43,403 bases of DNA from Defluviicoccus sp. (GTDB taxonomy: Bacteria; Pseudomonadota; Alphaproteobacteria; MPNO01): contig JAJDVM010000137.1 in NCBI GenBank assembly GCA_022826125.1, positions 1-43,403 of the forward strand, in the 5' to 3' direction. A program made the position numbers and the translations under genes. Numbering within the stretch: position 1 is the first letter of the stretch; each line of letters starts with the position of its first letter. Below the pieces are notes generated by a model. The model was not told where the DNA came from, ran no database searches, and worked only from the letters and a program-made list of their open reading frames with translations. This document shows positions 1 through 8,215 of this stretch, piece after piece.

Positions 1-176
1 CCGCGCCCGCATCCCGATCAAGGGGGTAGGTCGGCACTACACGCGGATCCGGAGACGCAAAGCCCGGAAATCCGCCATTTCTCCGGCCGGAAACCCGTCA
101 AATTAGTTGAAATGCCCGCTCAGTTGCGGAAGTCGGGCTAACCGCGCCGGGGTTTCGGGCCAGAAGTCAGGACTCG
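1..176. other. Left-edge intergenic sequence, no gene called
   Basis: This stretch lies downstream of the minus-strand hydro-lyase gene. Two plus-strand frames are open from the window edge, one to a stop at 104-106 and one to a stop at 139-141. The first encodes a short arginine-rich tail, so the 3' end of a convergent gene entering from the left cannot be excluded. The second uses TTA and CTA codons that are rare elsewhere here. Neither can be called. Confidence 0.3.
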
Positions 177-1448
177 TCAGGTTCCGGCGAATTCCCGGGC
201 GTCCGTCACGACGCCGGCGACGGCGCTCGCCGCGGCGGTGGCGGGGCTGCACAGCATGATCTCCGCCTTCCGGTTGCCCATCCGGCCGGGGGCGTTCCGG
301 TTGCTGGTCGAAAGGCACAGTTCGCCGTCGCCCAGTACTCCCTGATGAACGCCCGCGCAGACCGCGCAACCGCTTGGCATGAAGGTCGCTCCCGCCTCTA
401 AGAGCGTTTCCAGGTCGCCCGACCGTGCTGCTTCCGCCATCACCGCGCGCGAGGCGGGGACGACGATCAGACGCACCCCGCCATCGACCCGGCGGCCGCG
501 CAGGATGTCGGCGGCGATCGCCAGATCGTCGGCCCGCGCATTGGTGCATGAGCCGATAAAGACCTGGTGGATCTTCCGCCCGGCCGCTTCGCCGACCGGT
601 ACGCCGCGGTCCTCGCGTCCCGGCAGGGCCACCATTGGATGAAGCGCGTTCAGGTCGATCGTCAATTCCCGCGAAAACGTGGCATCGGGATCGGAATGGA
701 CAGGTCGGTACTCGAACTGGGCTCGCTCTCTCAGGAAGTCCGCGGTGCCTTGGTCGAACGGGAAGACGCCGGTCTTCGCGCCTAACTCCGCGCTCATGTT
801 GCACAGAGTGAAGCGTTCGGAAGGCGAGAAGGCACGTGCTGCGGGTCCGGCATATTCCAGCACCTCGTACACCGCCCCCAGGACGCCCAGCTGGGCGATC
901 AGATGGAGCATCAGGTCCTTGGCGTGGACGCCGGGGGGAAACCGCCCTTCAAGCAAAATTCGAATTGTGTCCGGCACCTTTATCCACAATCGTCCCGTCG
1001 CCCAGGCGAAGCCGAGCTCGGTCTCGCCCACGCCGAGCGCAAGGGCGCCCAGCGCGCCTCCCGACGGTGTGTGGGAGTCGCTCGCGATCACCAGGCTGCC
1101 CGGGGTCACCAGCCCCTGCTCGAACATGACCTGGTGGGAGATTCCTGTGCCGCCTTCGAAGAATCGGCGCAGACCTTGGACTCTGGAGAACTCGCGTATG
1201 CGGGCGTGGTTATTCGCATCGCGAATGTTGTCGGCCGGAATGATGTGGTCGAGGCACACCGCGACCCGGTCCGGCCTCGCAACTCGGCGCGCTCCCAGGC
1301 GTTCGAACGCGTCGATCGCGTAGACGGCGAAATCGTGCGAGTAGGAGAAGTCGGGCTCCGCCTCGACGATTTGCCCCGGTTGCGGTCCCGCAACGCCGGA
1401 TGTCCGGGCGAGAACCTTCTGCGCGAGCGTTAACCCCGCTTCAGCCAT
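177..1448 (-). CDS. Aconitase-family hydro-lyase, large (Fe-S) subunit; LeuC / dimethylmalate dehydratase-like
   Basis: A 423-residue protein of the short LeuC type. It should form the [4Fe-4S] catalytic subunit of a dehydratase/isomerase acting on a 2- or 3-hydroxy dicarboxylate. The three cluster cysteines are visible in the motifs GSCTNAR and GCAVCAG, followed by the substrate-side motif STSNRN. The ATG start lies 8 bases inside the end of the small-subunit gene, so the two are translationally coupled, and GAAGG precedes it. It is the last gene of a minus-strand operon with a TAXI-TRAP transporter and a thiamine-diphosphate enzyme. No leuA or leuB is nearby, so a catabolic role (for example a citramalate-, dimethylmalate- or homoaconitate-like substrate) seems more likely than leucine synthesis. 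The family is secure and the substrate unknown. Confidence 0.9.
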   Translation of the reverse strand: MAEAGLTLAQKVLARTSGVAGPQPGQIVEAEPDFSYSHDFAVYAIDAFERLGARRVARPDRVAVCLDHIIPADNIRDANNHARIREFSRVQGLRRFFEGGTGISHQVMFEQGLVTPGSLVIASDSHTPSGGALGALALGVGETELGFAWATGRLWIKVPDTIRILLEGRFPPGVHAKDLMLHLIAQLGVLGAVYEVLEYAGPAARAFSPSERFTLCNMSAELGAKTGVFPFDQGTADFLRERAQFEYRPVHSDPDATFSRELTIDLNALHPMVALPGREDRGVPVGEAAGRKIHQVFIGSCTNARADDLAIAADILRGRRVDGGVRLIVVPASRAVMAEAARSGDLETLLEAGATFMPSGCAVCAGVHQGVLGDGELCLSTSNRNAPGRMGNRKAEIMLCSPATAAASAVAGVVTDAREFAGT

Positions 1449-1953
1449 TCGCGCGGTCCTTCTCCCCGGAGCAAATGAGGCGCCGGCCGTACTCGACGAG
1501 GTCTCCGGCGTCCACGATACGGCTCACCAGTTCCGGCACCGGCGGGACATCGTAAATGCGTCCGGCGCAGCAGACCGTTCCGGTCCCGGTGTCGATTTCG
1601 ATGTCGCAGCCGTCTTCCACGCCGTCCCGGACCAACGCCGGGCAATCCAGTACCAGCAGCCCGTTGTTGATCGCGTTGCGGTAGAACATGCGCGCGAACG
1701 GGCCGCCGATCGCCACCCTGACGCCTGCGGCGCGAAGGGCGCGAGCCGAGGATTCACGCCCCGTCCCGTAGCCGAAGGCCACGCCCACGACGAGAATCGG
1801 GGCGTTCCGCACGCGCGCGTTCGCCGTCTCGTCGAGCTCTTCGAGCACATGTTCGGCCATCGCTTCGCGGTCGAGAAAGGCGAAGCGGGCGGGCAGGATC
1901 ACATCGCCGGAGACGTAGTCGCCGACAACCGCGGTTTTTCCGCGATAGATCAT
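1441..1953 (-). CDS. Aconitase-family hydro-lyase, small (swivel) subunit; LeuD-like
   Basis: A 170-residue LeuD-type swivel-domain protein, the partner of the LeuC-like subunit just downstream. The N-terminus has the family's G(K)xxxxGDxxxxD layout (GDYVSGDVILPARF). A YGTGRESS-like loop near residues 49-56 and the motif MFYRNAINNGL follow, matching the substrate-contact region of LeuD and homoaconitase small subunits. The frame stays open upstream for 67 more codons, but that stretch runs into the preceding gene and has no LeuD similarity. The ATG at 1953 is preceded by a GGAAGGGA ribosome-binding site and is chosen here. The gene overlaps the large-subunit gene by 8 bases, which suggests a fixed heterodimer. 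Confidence 0.88.
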   Translation of the reverse strand: MIYRGKTAVVGDYVSGDVILPARFAFLDREAMAEHVLEELDETANARVRNAPILVVGVAFGYGTGRESSARALRAAGVRVAIGGPFARMFYRNAINNGLLVLDCPALVRDGVEDGCDIEIDTGTGTVCCAGRIYDVPPVPELVSRIVDAGDLVEYGRRLICSGEKDRANG

Positions 1954-2074
1954 CCCGACCGATCCCTTCCGGAGTGTTCGATCCGTATGACAGTAGCCAA
2001 ACCGGGAGGCGGCGGAAAGGAAGGCCGTTTGTACGCTCGGCGTTCGACCCGACCGTGATCCTCGCAGAATTCCT

Positions 2075-3769
2075 TTACTCCGGCAGGACCGCGTTGACGA
2101 TGTAGCTGCGGCCCGCCCGGGTTTCCTGCAACGCCCGGTCGAGCGCCGCCGCAAGCTCGTCCGCGGTTTCCGCGCGGACGCCTTCGATGCCGAACGGCGC
2201 CCCCATCTCTTCGTAGGCCGGCGGGTCGATCCGGTAGCCCAGCGTCAGCTCGGTCCGCCGCGCCATGCCGTCGGCGTAGTAGAGGCGCTGGCCGTTCAGC
2301 ATCGCCTGGTAGCCCCGGTTGTTCATGATCAGGACGATTATCGGCAGGCCGTAATCCCGCGAGGCGCCGAACGCCTGGGGGATCGGGTTGTAGAGAAAGC
2401 TGCCGTCGCCCACGACCGCCACGACCGGGCGCTCGGGCGCCCCCAGCTTCATGCCCAGCGCAAGCCCGAGCCCCTGACCGAGCCCGCTCACCGTCAGCTT
2501 GTAGAGCGAGCGCGCCCGGGTCAGCGGCAGATGGTGCCGCATGGTGAGGAAATGGGTGATGGTCTCGTCGACATAGACGGTATCGGCCGGCATCGCCCGT
2601 TCGAGGGCATGGCACACCGGGAGCGTATCGAGCGCGCCGCCAGTGGACGCCTCGCGGTCGGCCCGCAGCGTCGCCGTCAGCGCGGCGTGCTCGGCGGCCC
2701 ACCTGTCCCGCCGCGCCCGCCTGACCTCGTCCGCGGGGCCCCTTTCGTGGAGCAGCGCGGCGAGCGCGGCAAGGGTCGCCGCGATATCGCCTTCCAGATA
2801 CGCGTCCGCGTGCATCACCTGGTAGACCAGCCATTCCTTGTGGGGATGGTCGCCGATGGAGACGATCCGGCCGCTCGAGGGCCGGTCGGTCGGTGGGTAC
2901 CAGGGCGTCCGCGTGCCGACCAGGAGAACGAGGTCGGCATCCTCCAGATGGCCGTAGGTTTCCACCCCCAGCCACAGCTCGTGGTCGGTCGGGAAGTTGC
3001 CGTAGAACGCGGTGCGGCCGCCGATCACCGGAATCGCGCCGGCCTCGGCGAAATCGACCAGCGCCTCGAAGGCGCCGGGCTCGCGGCCGGCGAACTCGGT
3101 GACGATGACGGGGTTCTGCGCCGCAGCGATCTCCTGGACCAGCGCGTCCAGCTCCGCCGTCACCGGCAGGGTCGTGGAGGCGGGCGGCACGCGGCGGAGA
3201 TCGTCCTCCGGGCTCCAGTCCTCCAGCATGTATTCGAGCGGCACGTCGAGAAACACCGGCCCGCGCGGGGCGCGCTGTGCCATCTCGCCGGCGCGCACCA
3301 CGCTGCGGTAGAGGGTGGGGGCGCTCGGGACCAGACCCGACCATTTCACCGCAGGGGAAATCAGCTTGTCGATGCCGCCCGGGCTCACCCCGCCATACCA
3401 CTGCGCCTCCATTTTGAGGTCGGGGTCGGCGCCGAGCGTGACCGACTCGCCGGCGAGCACCAGCATCGGGATCTCCGACTGCAGGGCGGCGTTGATTGCC
3501 ATCATCCCCTGCATCGGACCCACGCCGGCGTGCAGCAGCACCGCCTGGGGCAGGCCGGTCATGAAGGTGTAGCCGGTGGCGATATTGACGGCGAGGGTTT
3601 CGTGCCAGATCTGCATGTAGGCGGGGCCCGGGAGGTTCTCCACCCGCTGCCGGGTGAGCGCTTCCCAGACCGGCGACCATTCCGAGCCCGGAGCCATAAT
3701 CACGTGCTCGATGCCGAGATTTCGGATCGCCTCGACCAGCGCCTCGCCGCCGTCCAGGTTGTTCTTCAT
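2075..3769 (-). CDS. Thiamine-diphosphate-dependent enzyme (acetolactate synthase / benzoylformate decarboxylase superfamily)
   Basis: A 564-residue three-domain ThDP enzyme, the usual length for this superfamily. The N-terminal Pyr domain has the cofactor-activating glutamate in the motif WHETLA (Glu57). The central domain is of the TPP-enzyme M type, and the C-terminal PP domain has GDGS near residue 452 with the paired asparagines MNN about 26 residues later, which hold Mg-diphosphate. It probably decarboxylates or ligates a 2-oxo acid in the cytoplasm. It lies between the TRAP permease gene (37 bases upstream) and the LeuD/LeuC-like pair (121 bases downstream) on the same strand, so it likely acts in the same pathway as the imported acid. 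It has no regulatory-subunit neighbour of the IlvH type, which argues against housekeeping acetolactate synthase. The exact reaction is not readable from the sequence. Confidence 0.88.
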   Translation of the reverse strand: MKNNLDGGEALVEAIRNLGIEHVIMAPGSEWSPVWEALTRQRVENLPGPAYMQIWHETLAVNIATGYTFMTGLPQAVLLHAGVGPMQGMMAINAALQSEIPMLVLAGESVTLGADPDLKMEAQWYGGVSPGGIDKLISPAVKWSGLVPSAPTLYRSVVRAGEMAQRAPRGPVFLDVPLEYMLEDWSPEDDLRRVPPASTTLPVTAELDALVQEIAAAQNPVIVTEFAGREPGAFEALVDFAEAGAIPVIGGRTAFYGNFPTDHELWLGVETYGHLEDADLVLLVGTRTPWYPPTDRPSSGRIVSIGDHPHKEWLVYQVMHADAYLEGDIAATLAALAALLHERGPADEVRRARRDRWAAEHAALTATLRADREASTGGALDTLPVCHALERAMPADTVYVDETITHFLTMRHHLPLTRARSLYKLTVSGLGQGLGLALGMKLGAPERPVVAVVGDGSFLYNPIPQAFGASRDYGLPIIVLIMNNRGYQAMLNGQRLYYADGMARRTELTLGYRIDPPAYEEMGAPFGIEGVRAETADELAAALDRALQETRAGRSYIVNAVLPE

Positions 3770-3806
3770 CGCCCGGTCTCCCGCTCCGGATCCGACAACG
3801 CTTACT

Positions 3807-5783
3807 CTAACCCGATATCCGTTCGTTCCGCCGCCCGAAGGCGAGCTGGTGCCAGGCGATCAGGGCGAGGGCGGCGAGGGTCGCCGGCCAGTGAATGGCC
3901 GGAAGGGTCGCCATGGCGGCGACGGCGAGGGCCAGCCTGAGCGCGGTCTCCCAGACCGGCAAGCGGCGCTGATCGAAGGCGATCACCGCGCTGGAGACCA
4001 GATAGATGAAGAGCAGCAGCCGGAACAGGACGGAGAGGAAATCCGTCCAGGCAAAGCTCTCGCCCTCGGGAAAGACGATCGGCACCAGCAGCAGCACCGG
4101 GTAATAGGCGAAGATGAACGGGACCGCGAATTTCACCAGCCCGACGCGGAGCGCCATCATCGCCGTCCGGATCGGCGGCGCTTCGGCGATCGAGGCGGCG
4201 GCGTAGGCCGCGACGGCGACCGGCGGGGTGATCGACGAGGCCACCGCGTAGTAGAGCACGAAGAGATGGGCGGCCAGCACCGTCAGCCCGAGGTTCTGGA
4301 TTGCCGGTCCCAGGATCAGCACGATGGTGAGGTAGGCCGGCAAGGTGGGCATGCCCATGCCCAGCATCAGCGCCGCGATCCCGGTGACGGCCAGGGTCAC
4401 GAACAGGCTGCCGCCCGAGACGTCGTCGATCAGGGTGACGAAATCCTGGGGCAGTCCGGTCGCGCCGAGAACGGCGACGACGATTCCGACGACGGCGATC
4501 GCCATCAGGAGCCGGCCGAAGGTGAGCCCCGCCTGGGCCAGCGCCTCGACGACGATGAGGGGCCGCCTGCGGACCTCCGGGTTGAAGAAGCTGAGCGGGA
4601 CGATCGAGAAGAAGGCCGTCATCCCGGCGCCCGCCGCGGACAGGCCGTGCAGCAGCGCCGCCACCACCACGCCGATCGGAATCACGACCATGACGAGGTT
4701 GATGTAGTCTTGCCGGTCGACCCGGAGGTCCGGACGGTCGAGGTCCTCGCCGCCGACCTCGACGCCGAGACGGCGCGCTTCGAAAACCACGCTGGTGAAA
4801 AGGCTGACATAGTAGGCCAGCGCCGGCACCAGCGCGGCGATGATGATGGTCAGATAGGAGATGCCGGTCAGGTCCGCCATCACGATGGCGGCCGCGCCCA
4901 TGATCGGCGGCATAATCTGCCCGGCGCTCGACGCGGTCGCCTCGACGCCGCCCGCGAAGGAAGGCGAGAACCCGCGCTGCTTGATCATCGGGATCGTGAT
5001 CACCCCGGTCGCCACCACGTTGGTGACCGCGCCGCCCGACATGGTGCCGAACAGGCCGGAGGCGAGGATCGCCGCGTGGGCCGGACCGCCGCGAAACTCC
5101 CTGGTGACATGCACCGCGAGCTTGATCAGCGACCGTCCGCCGCCGGTCCGCTCGAGCATCGTCCCCAGCATGATGAACGGGAACACCGTGAAGATGATGA
5201 TGCCCATGATCGTGCCGAGGATGCCGTCGCCCTGGTTGAACCAGAGGTCCTCCGAGGTGTCGGCGAGGTCGACCCGGGCGGTCTCGAAGATCCACGGCCA
5301 GTGTTCGCCGGTGTAGAAATAGACCAGCGCGATGACGCCGACGATCGAGAGCGGCGCGCCCCACACCTTCCAGCTGAGGACGATGAACACGCCGGCGGCG
5401 AGCAGGGAAATCCAGAAATGGAACAGCCCGATCTCGCCGAAGCCCAGCGTCTGCGCCTCGATCTGCACCGTGTAGTAGACCCAGAGCACGTACCAGGTGA
5501 GGGCGAGCAGCCCGATGTCGATGGCGAGGCCGAGCCATTTGAGGTCCGGCCGCCTGCGGGCGATGCTTTCGGTGAAGGGGTGGCTCGCCAGCACCAGGAA
5601 GACGGCGGCGCCGAGGAACAGCGGGCGGAGGATGATCGCCGGGTAGGGGCCGAGCCGCGGAAACACCCCGTAGGTCGGCATCGAGTTGGTCACCCCGACC
5701 ACGGCCAGCGCCGCCGCGACCGCGAAGACCGCGTAGCCGATCGCGCGCCTGGCCCCTGAAGCCTGTTCGCTCACCCCTGTCAC
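3807..5783 (-). CDS. TRAP transporter permease, fused small and large membrane subunits (TAXI type, 4TM/12TM fusion)
   Basis: A 658-residue, very hydrophobic protein with many predicted membrane segments. The first part (about residues 15-150) corresponds to the DctQ-like small subunit. The rest is the DctM-like large subunit, with the typical stretch around residues 225-330 (VFPFIMLGTMLERTG, then GTMSGGAVTNVVATG, then SSAGQIMPPIMG). Fused permeases of this kind pair with TAXI-type periplasmic receptors and use an ion gradient to import organic acids. The receptor gene lies 67 bases upstream on the same strand. With the downstream enzymes this forms an uptake-plus-catabolism operon. The family call is secure and the transported compound unknown. 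Confidence 0.93.
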   Translation of the reverse strand: MTGVSEQASGARRAIGYAVFAVAAALAVVGVTNSMPTYGVFPRLGPYPAIILRPLFLGAAVFLVLASHPFTESIARRRPDLKWLGLAIDIGLLALTWYVLWVYYTVQIEAQTLGFGEIGLFHFWISLLAAGVFIVLSWKVWGAPLSIVGVIALVYFYTGEHWPWIFETARVDLADTSEDLWFNQGDGILGTIMGIIIFTVFPFIMLGTMLERTGGGRSLIKLAVHVTREFRGGPAHAAILASGLFGTMSGGAVTNVVATGVITIPMIKQRGFSPSFAGGVEATASSAGQIMPPIMGAAAIVMADLTGISYLTIIIAALVPALAYYVSLFTSVVFEARRLGVEVGGEDLDRPDLRVDRQDYINLVMVVIPIGVVVAALLHGLSAAGAGMTAFFSIVPLSFFNPEVRRRPLIVVEALAQAGLTFGRLLMAIAVVGIVVAVLGATGLPQDFVTLIDDVSGGSLFVTLAVTGIAALMLGMGMPTLPAYLTIVLILGPAIQNLGLTVLAAHLFVLYYAVASSITPPVAVAAYAAASIAEAPPIRTAMMALRVGLVKFAVPFIFAYYPVLLLVPIVFPEGESFAWTDFLSVLFRLLLFIYLVSSAVIAFDQRRLPVWETALRLALAVAAMATLPAIHWPATLAALALIAWHQLAFGRRNERISG

Positions 5784-5850
5784 CGGTCGCTCGGCGGCGG
5801 TGCCCGGGCTTTACCGCGTCGCGGAACGCCTTGCGGTCCGGGCGGCGGCG

Positions 5851-6876
5851 TCAGCCCGGCGGCATCAGCTTCGCGGGAACCTTCTTGCCGATTTCCTTGT
5901 AGTATTTGAGCGCGCCCGGATGAACCGGCACGTTGGCCAGCGAGAAGGTGTCCTCAAGCGAGACGTCGCTCAGGATCGCCGCCGTCTTGTGCATCTCCGG
6001 CAGGTTCTCGAACAGCGTCCTGGTGATCCGGTAGACCAGATCGTCGCTCAGATTCTTGTTCACGACGAGCTGATGCCGGAAGCCGTCGGTCGCGACGTCC
6101 TTGTCGTTGTTGGCCTGGTTCTTGTAGGTGCCCGCCGGCACCTTGCGGAGCACCCGGCCGCCGCCGCCGAGATATTTCTTGAAGGCGGGTTTGTCGACAT
6201 AGGGCGCGACACTCAACAGGCGGAACTTCCGTTTCGCGCCGAGCTGTTCGATGGACGCCGCGCCGATCCCCGCCGGGCGAATGAAGACGTCGATCTTGCC
6301 GTCCTGCATGGCCTGAATGCCGCCGTTCCAGGGCAGGCGCACCTGGGTATAGTCCTTGTCCGCCTTGAGGCCGACGGTGATCCGCAGCACCGCCATCGCC
6401 ACCGTCGATGCGCCGCCGACCGGCGGGCCGACGAAGACCCGCTTGCCATTCAGGTCCTCGAAGGTCTCGATCCCAGAATCGGCCCATACCAGGTAATGCC
6501 GCACGCCCGCCCCGTAGGAGGCGATGAGCCGGATGTTGGCGGCGGCCTTCTTGGCGACGTCGGGCGCCTTCTTGTACATGCGGGTGCCGGTGCGCAGCCA
6601 TGGCGTGATCACCGGCGGCAGCGGCTGGAGGTCGATCTTGCCCCGGCCAAGCTTGAGGGCCGAGCGCGTCAGCGTCTGCCCTTCGTTGACCTGCATGTTT
6701 ATCCCGGCCTTCTTCTTCAGGATATTGGCCAGCACCACGAACAGCGCGTGGTTGACCCCGCCCACGCCGGTGGTGTCGGCCTTCAGGATGCCCTGTGCCG
6801 ATGCCGTGTGGGCACCCGAGGCAACGGCCGCCGCAACCGCTCCCGCTGCAACTTTCGCGATGACTCGACTACGCAT
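5851..6876 (-). CDS. TAXI-family TRAP transporter substrate-binding protein
   Basis: A 341-residue periplasmic receptor. Residues 1-28 form a Sec signal peptide: a basic start (MRSRVIAK), an alanine-rich hydrophobic core and a cleavage site at ASAQG. The mature part has the TAXI/NMT1-like fold with characteristic stretches: GINMQVNEGQT near 58-68, FEDLNGKRVFVGPPVGGAS near 140-158, and a C-terminal segment ending VPVHPGALKYYKEIG. The last is the typical TAXI ending. It captures a solute in the periplasm and hands it to the fused permease encoded immediately downstream. The receptor gene comes first in the operon, as in many TRAP systems. Confidence 0.92.
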   Translation of the reverse strand: MRSRVIAKVAAGAVAAAVASGAHTASAQGILKADTTGVGGVNHALFVVLANILKKKAGINMQVNEGQTLTRSALKLGRGKIDLQPLPPVITPWLRTGTRMYKKAPDVAKKAAANIRLIASYGAGVRHYLVWADSGIETFEDLNGKRVFVGPPVGGASTVAMAVLRITVGLKADKDYTQVRLPWNGGIQAMQDGKIDVFIRPAGIGAASIEQLGAKRKFRLLSVAPYVDKPAFKKYLGGGGRVLRKVPAGTYKNQANNDKDVATDGFRHQLVVNKNLSDDLVYRITRTLFENLPEMHKTAAILSDVSLEDTFSLANVPVHPGALKYYKEIGKKVPAKLMPPG

Positions 6877-6961
6877 GCTGGCTCTCCCCGTGCCTGTCTA
6901 CGGACTATGGGACATCATGTCTGCACGGCGCCGCCGCGGTCAACGCGCCGGCCCGCGCGTC

Positions 6962-7420
6962 CTACCGCTTGAAAAACACCCGGTCGAGCGAGATCCGTCC
7001 CGGGCCGAGGACCATGACGGCGAACAGGATCGCCGCCCAGAACATGTGGACCGGCCAAGCGTCCGGGAAGACGAAGAACTGGATCACCAGGGTCATGACG
7101 AACATGCCGAGCGCGCTGAGCCGGGTCAGGAGGCCGAGCACCAGCAGGATCGGCAAAATGTGCTCGGCGATCGCGGTCACGTGCGCCGTGAGCTCCGGCA
7201 TCGGCATGCCGAATTCCTCGCGGAACAGAAAGTACTGCGAGTCGCTGACGGAGAAGATGTTCCACCCCTCCACTTTGGCGCGGCCGGAGCGCCAGAACAC
7301 GATCGCGACGGGCAGCCGGAGCGCAAACAACGCGACCGGCCCCAGCCCGCTTGTCACGGGTTCCGCGATACGGTGGCCGAGATCGGCCAGTTGCCGCACC
7401 ATATTCGACACGCCGCCCAT
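6962..7420 (-). CDS. DoxX-family membrane protein, fourth gene of the bufferin operon
   Basis: A 152-residue DoxX-type protein with about four membrane segments. Family signatures are ALRLPVAIVFWRSGRAKV near residues 32-49 and the central PMPELTAHVTAIAEHILPIL. A longer frame exists upstream, but the ATG at 7420 has a GGAGG site and starts 2 bases after the stop of the BufC-like gene, so it is preferred. DoxX proteins accompany BufABC clusters, including the four-gene gig operon of Caulobacter as I recall it. Their role is uncertain; a membrane redox or quinone-linked activity has been proposed for the wider family. Confidence 0.88.
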   Translation of the reverse strand: MGGVSNMVRQLADLGHRIAEPVTSGLGPVALFALRLPVAIVFWRSGRAKVEGWNIFSVSDSQYFLFREEFGMPMPELTAHVTAIAEHILPILLVLGLLTRLSALGMFVMTLVIQFFVFPDAWPVHMFWAAILFAVMVLGPGRISLDRVFFKR

Positions 7421-7422
7421 CG

Positions 7423-8202
7423 CTATCCTCCATCGCCCGGTTTGCTTGCCACGCCCGCGAAGACGCCGGCGGTGAGCAGGTCCCTGAACGCCGGTATAAC
7501 GTCGAAATCCTCTTCGAGCGAGGCTGCGGCCGCGTGCGCGGCAGCCAGATCGCCGCCGTCCAGCAGGGTTTCCGCGAAAGCGCAACGGCCCGGCGCGAGG
7601 GCCTCCACCGAAACGGATAGGGCGGGCCGCGACACCAGCGCGCCGGCCGCCCCCGCGGTCAACACCAGATCGTCCGCCGTCGGCGCGTCGGCCGCGTTGG
7701 CGTGCCAGATTTCGGCGACAGGGTATTCGGATTTCACCAGGCGGGTCGTCGGGTGCGGTTTCAGCCGCGCGGAGGAGAGCCCGGGTCCGAGCGCGGCCGC
7801 CGCGCCCGGGTCGAGCGCCGGAGCGTCGGCCGCATGGCGCGCTTCCAGCACCGCGCGCTCGAGTCGGGCGACATCGGCGAGATAAGGCAAGTCCCGGGCC
7901 GGAGCGAAGCCGGCGACGAAATCCGCGAAGTTTTCGCCGTAGAGGTTGAGCGTGCGCCTGCGCGAAGGTTCCTCCGCCGCGTAGACGCCGGCCATGCGGT
8001 GGAAGAACGGCTCGCCGACGATCCTGAGCACCGCCGGATAGGCGGCCGCAAGCGCCTCGATCAGCGCGACGCGCACGTTGTTGCGGTATACGCGGAAACG
8101 CCGGGCGGCGGCGCCGGAGAAACCGTCCGGCACGGCGTCGGGCGAGGGGTCATTCAGGGCGGCCGCGAAATCCGCCTGCGCGGTGGCGAGCGACTCGTTC
8201 AT
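7423..8202 (-). CDS. bufC: HvfC/BufC-type partner protein (DUF2063 N-terminal domain)
   Basis: A 259-residue protein. Its N-terminal half carries the DUF2063/HvfC signature: RFRVYRNNVRVALIEAL near residues 36-52, then AYPAVLRIVGEPFF, and NLYGENFADFVAGF near 87-100. In multinuclear-iron (MNIO) RiPP systems this protein partners the DUF692 enzyme and presents the precursor peptide through its leader. The ATG at 8202 is chosen over a start 36 bases upstream. It has a GAGGCGGCG site and avoids overlap with the enzyme gene, whose stop lies 13 bases before. The DoxX gene follows after 2 bases. Confidence 0.85.
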   Translation of the reverse strand: MNESLATAQADFAAALNDPSPDAVPDGFSGAAARRFRVYRNNVRVALIEALAAAYPAVLRIVGEPFFHRMAGVYAAEEPSRRRTLNLYGENFADFVAGFAPARDLPYLADVARLERAVLEARHAADAPALDPGAAAALGPGLSSARLKPHPTTRLVKSEYPVAEIWHANAADAPTADDLVLTAGAAGALVSRPALSVSVEALAPGRCAFAETLLDGGDLAAAHAAAASLEEDFDVIPAFRDLLTAGVFAGVASKPGDGG

Positions 8203-8215
8203 CTCGTTCGCCGCC

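Noticed and set aside
28-41. AGGTCGGCACTACA shared with 43331-43344 at the other end of the window
   Set aside because: A 14-base match between two places in 43 kb of GC-rich sequence is expected by chance; no flanking similarity supports an element boundary or direct repeat.
1954-2154. N-terminal extension of the LeuD-like protein
   Set aside because: It overlaps the end of the ThDP-enzyme gene, has no LeuD similarity, and the internal ATG at 1953 has a good ribosome site.
3654-5759. A 701-residue open frame on the plus strand opposite the TRAP permease gene
   Set aside because: It is the mirror of a GC-rich membrane-protein gene: its translation is rich in Asp, Arg, Glu and His with no recognisable domain, as expected for antisense frames in high-GC DNA.
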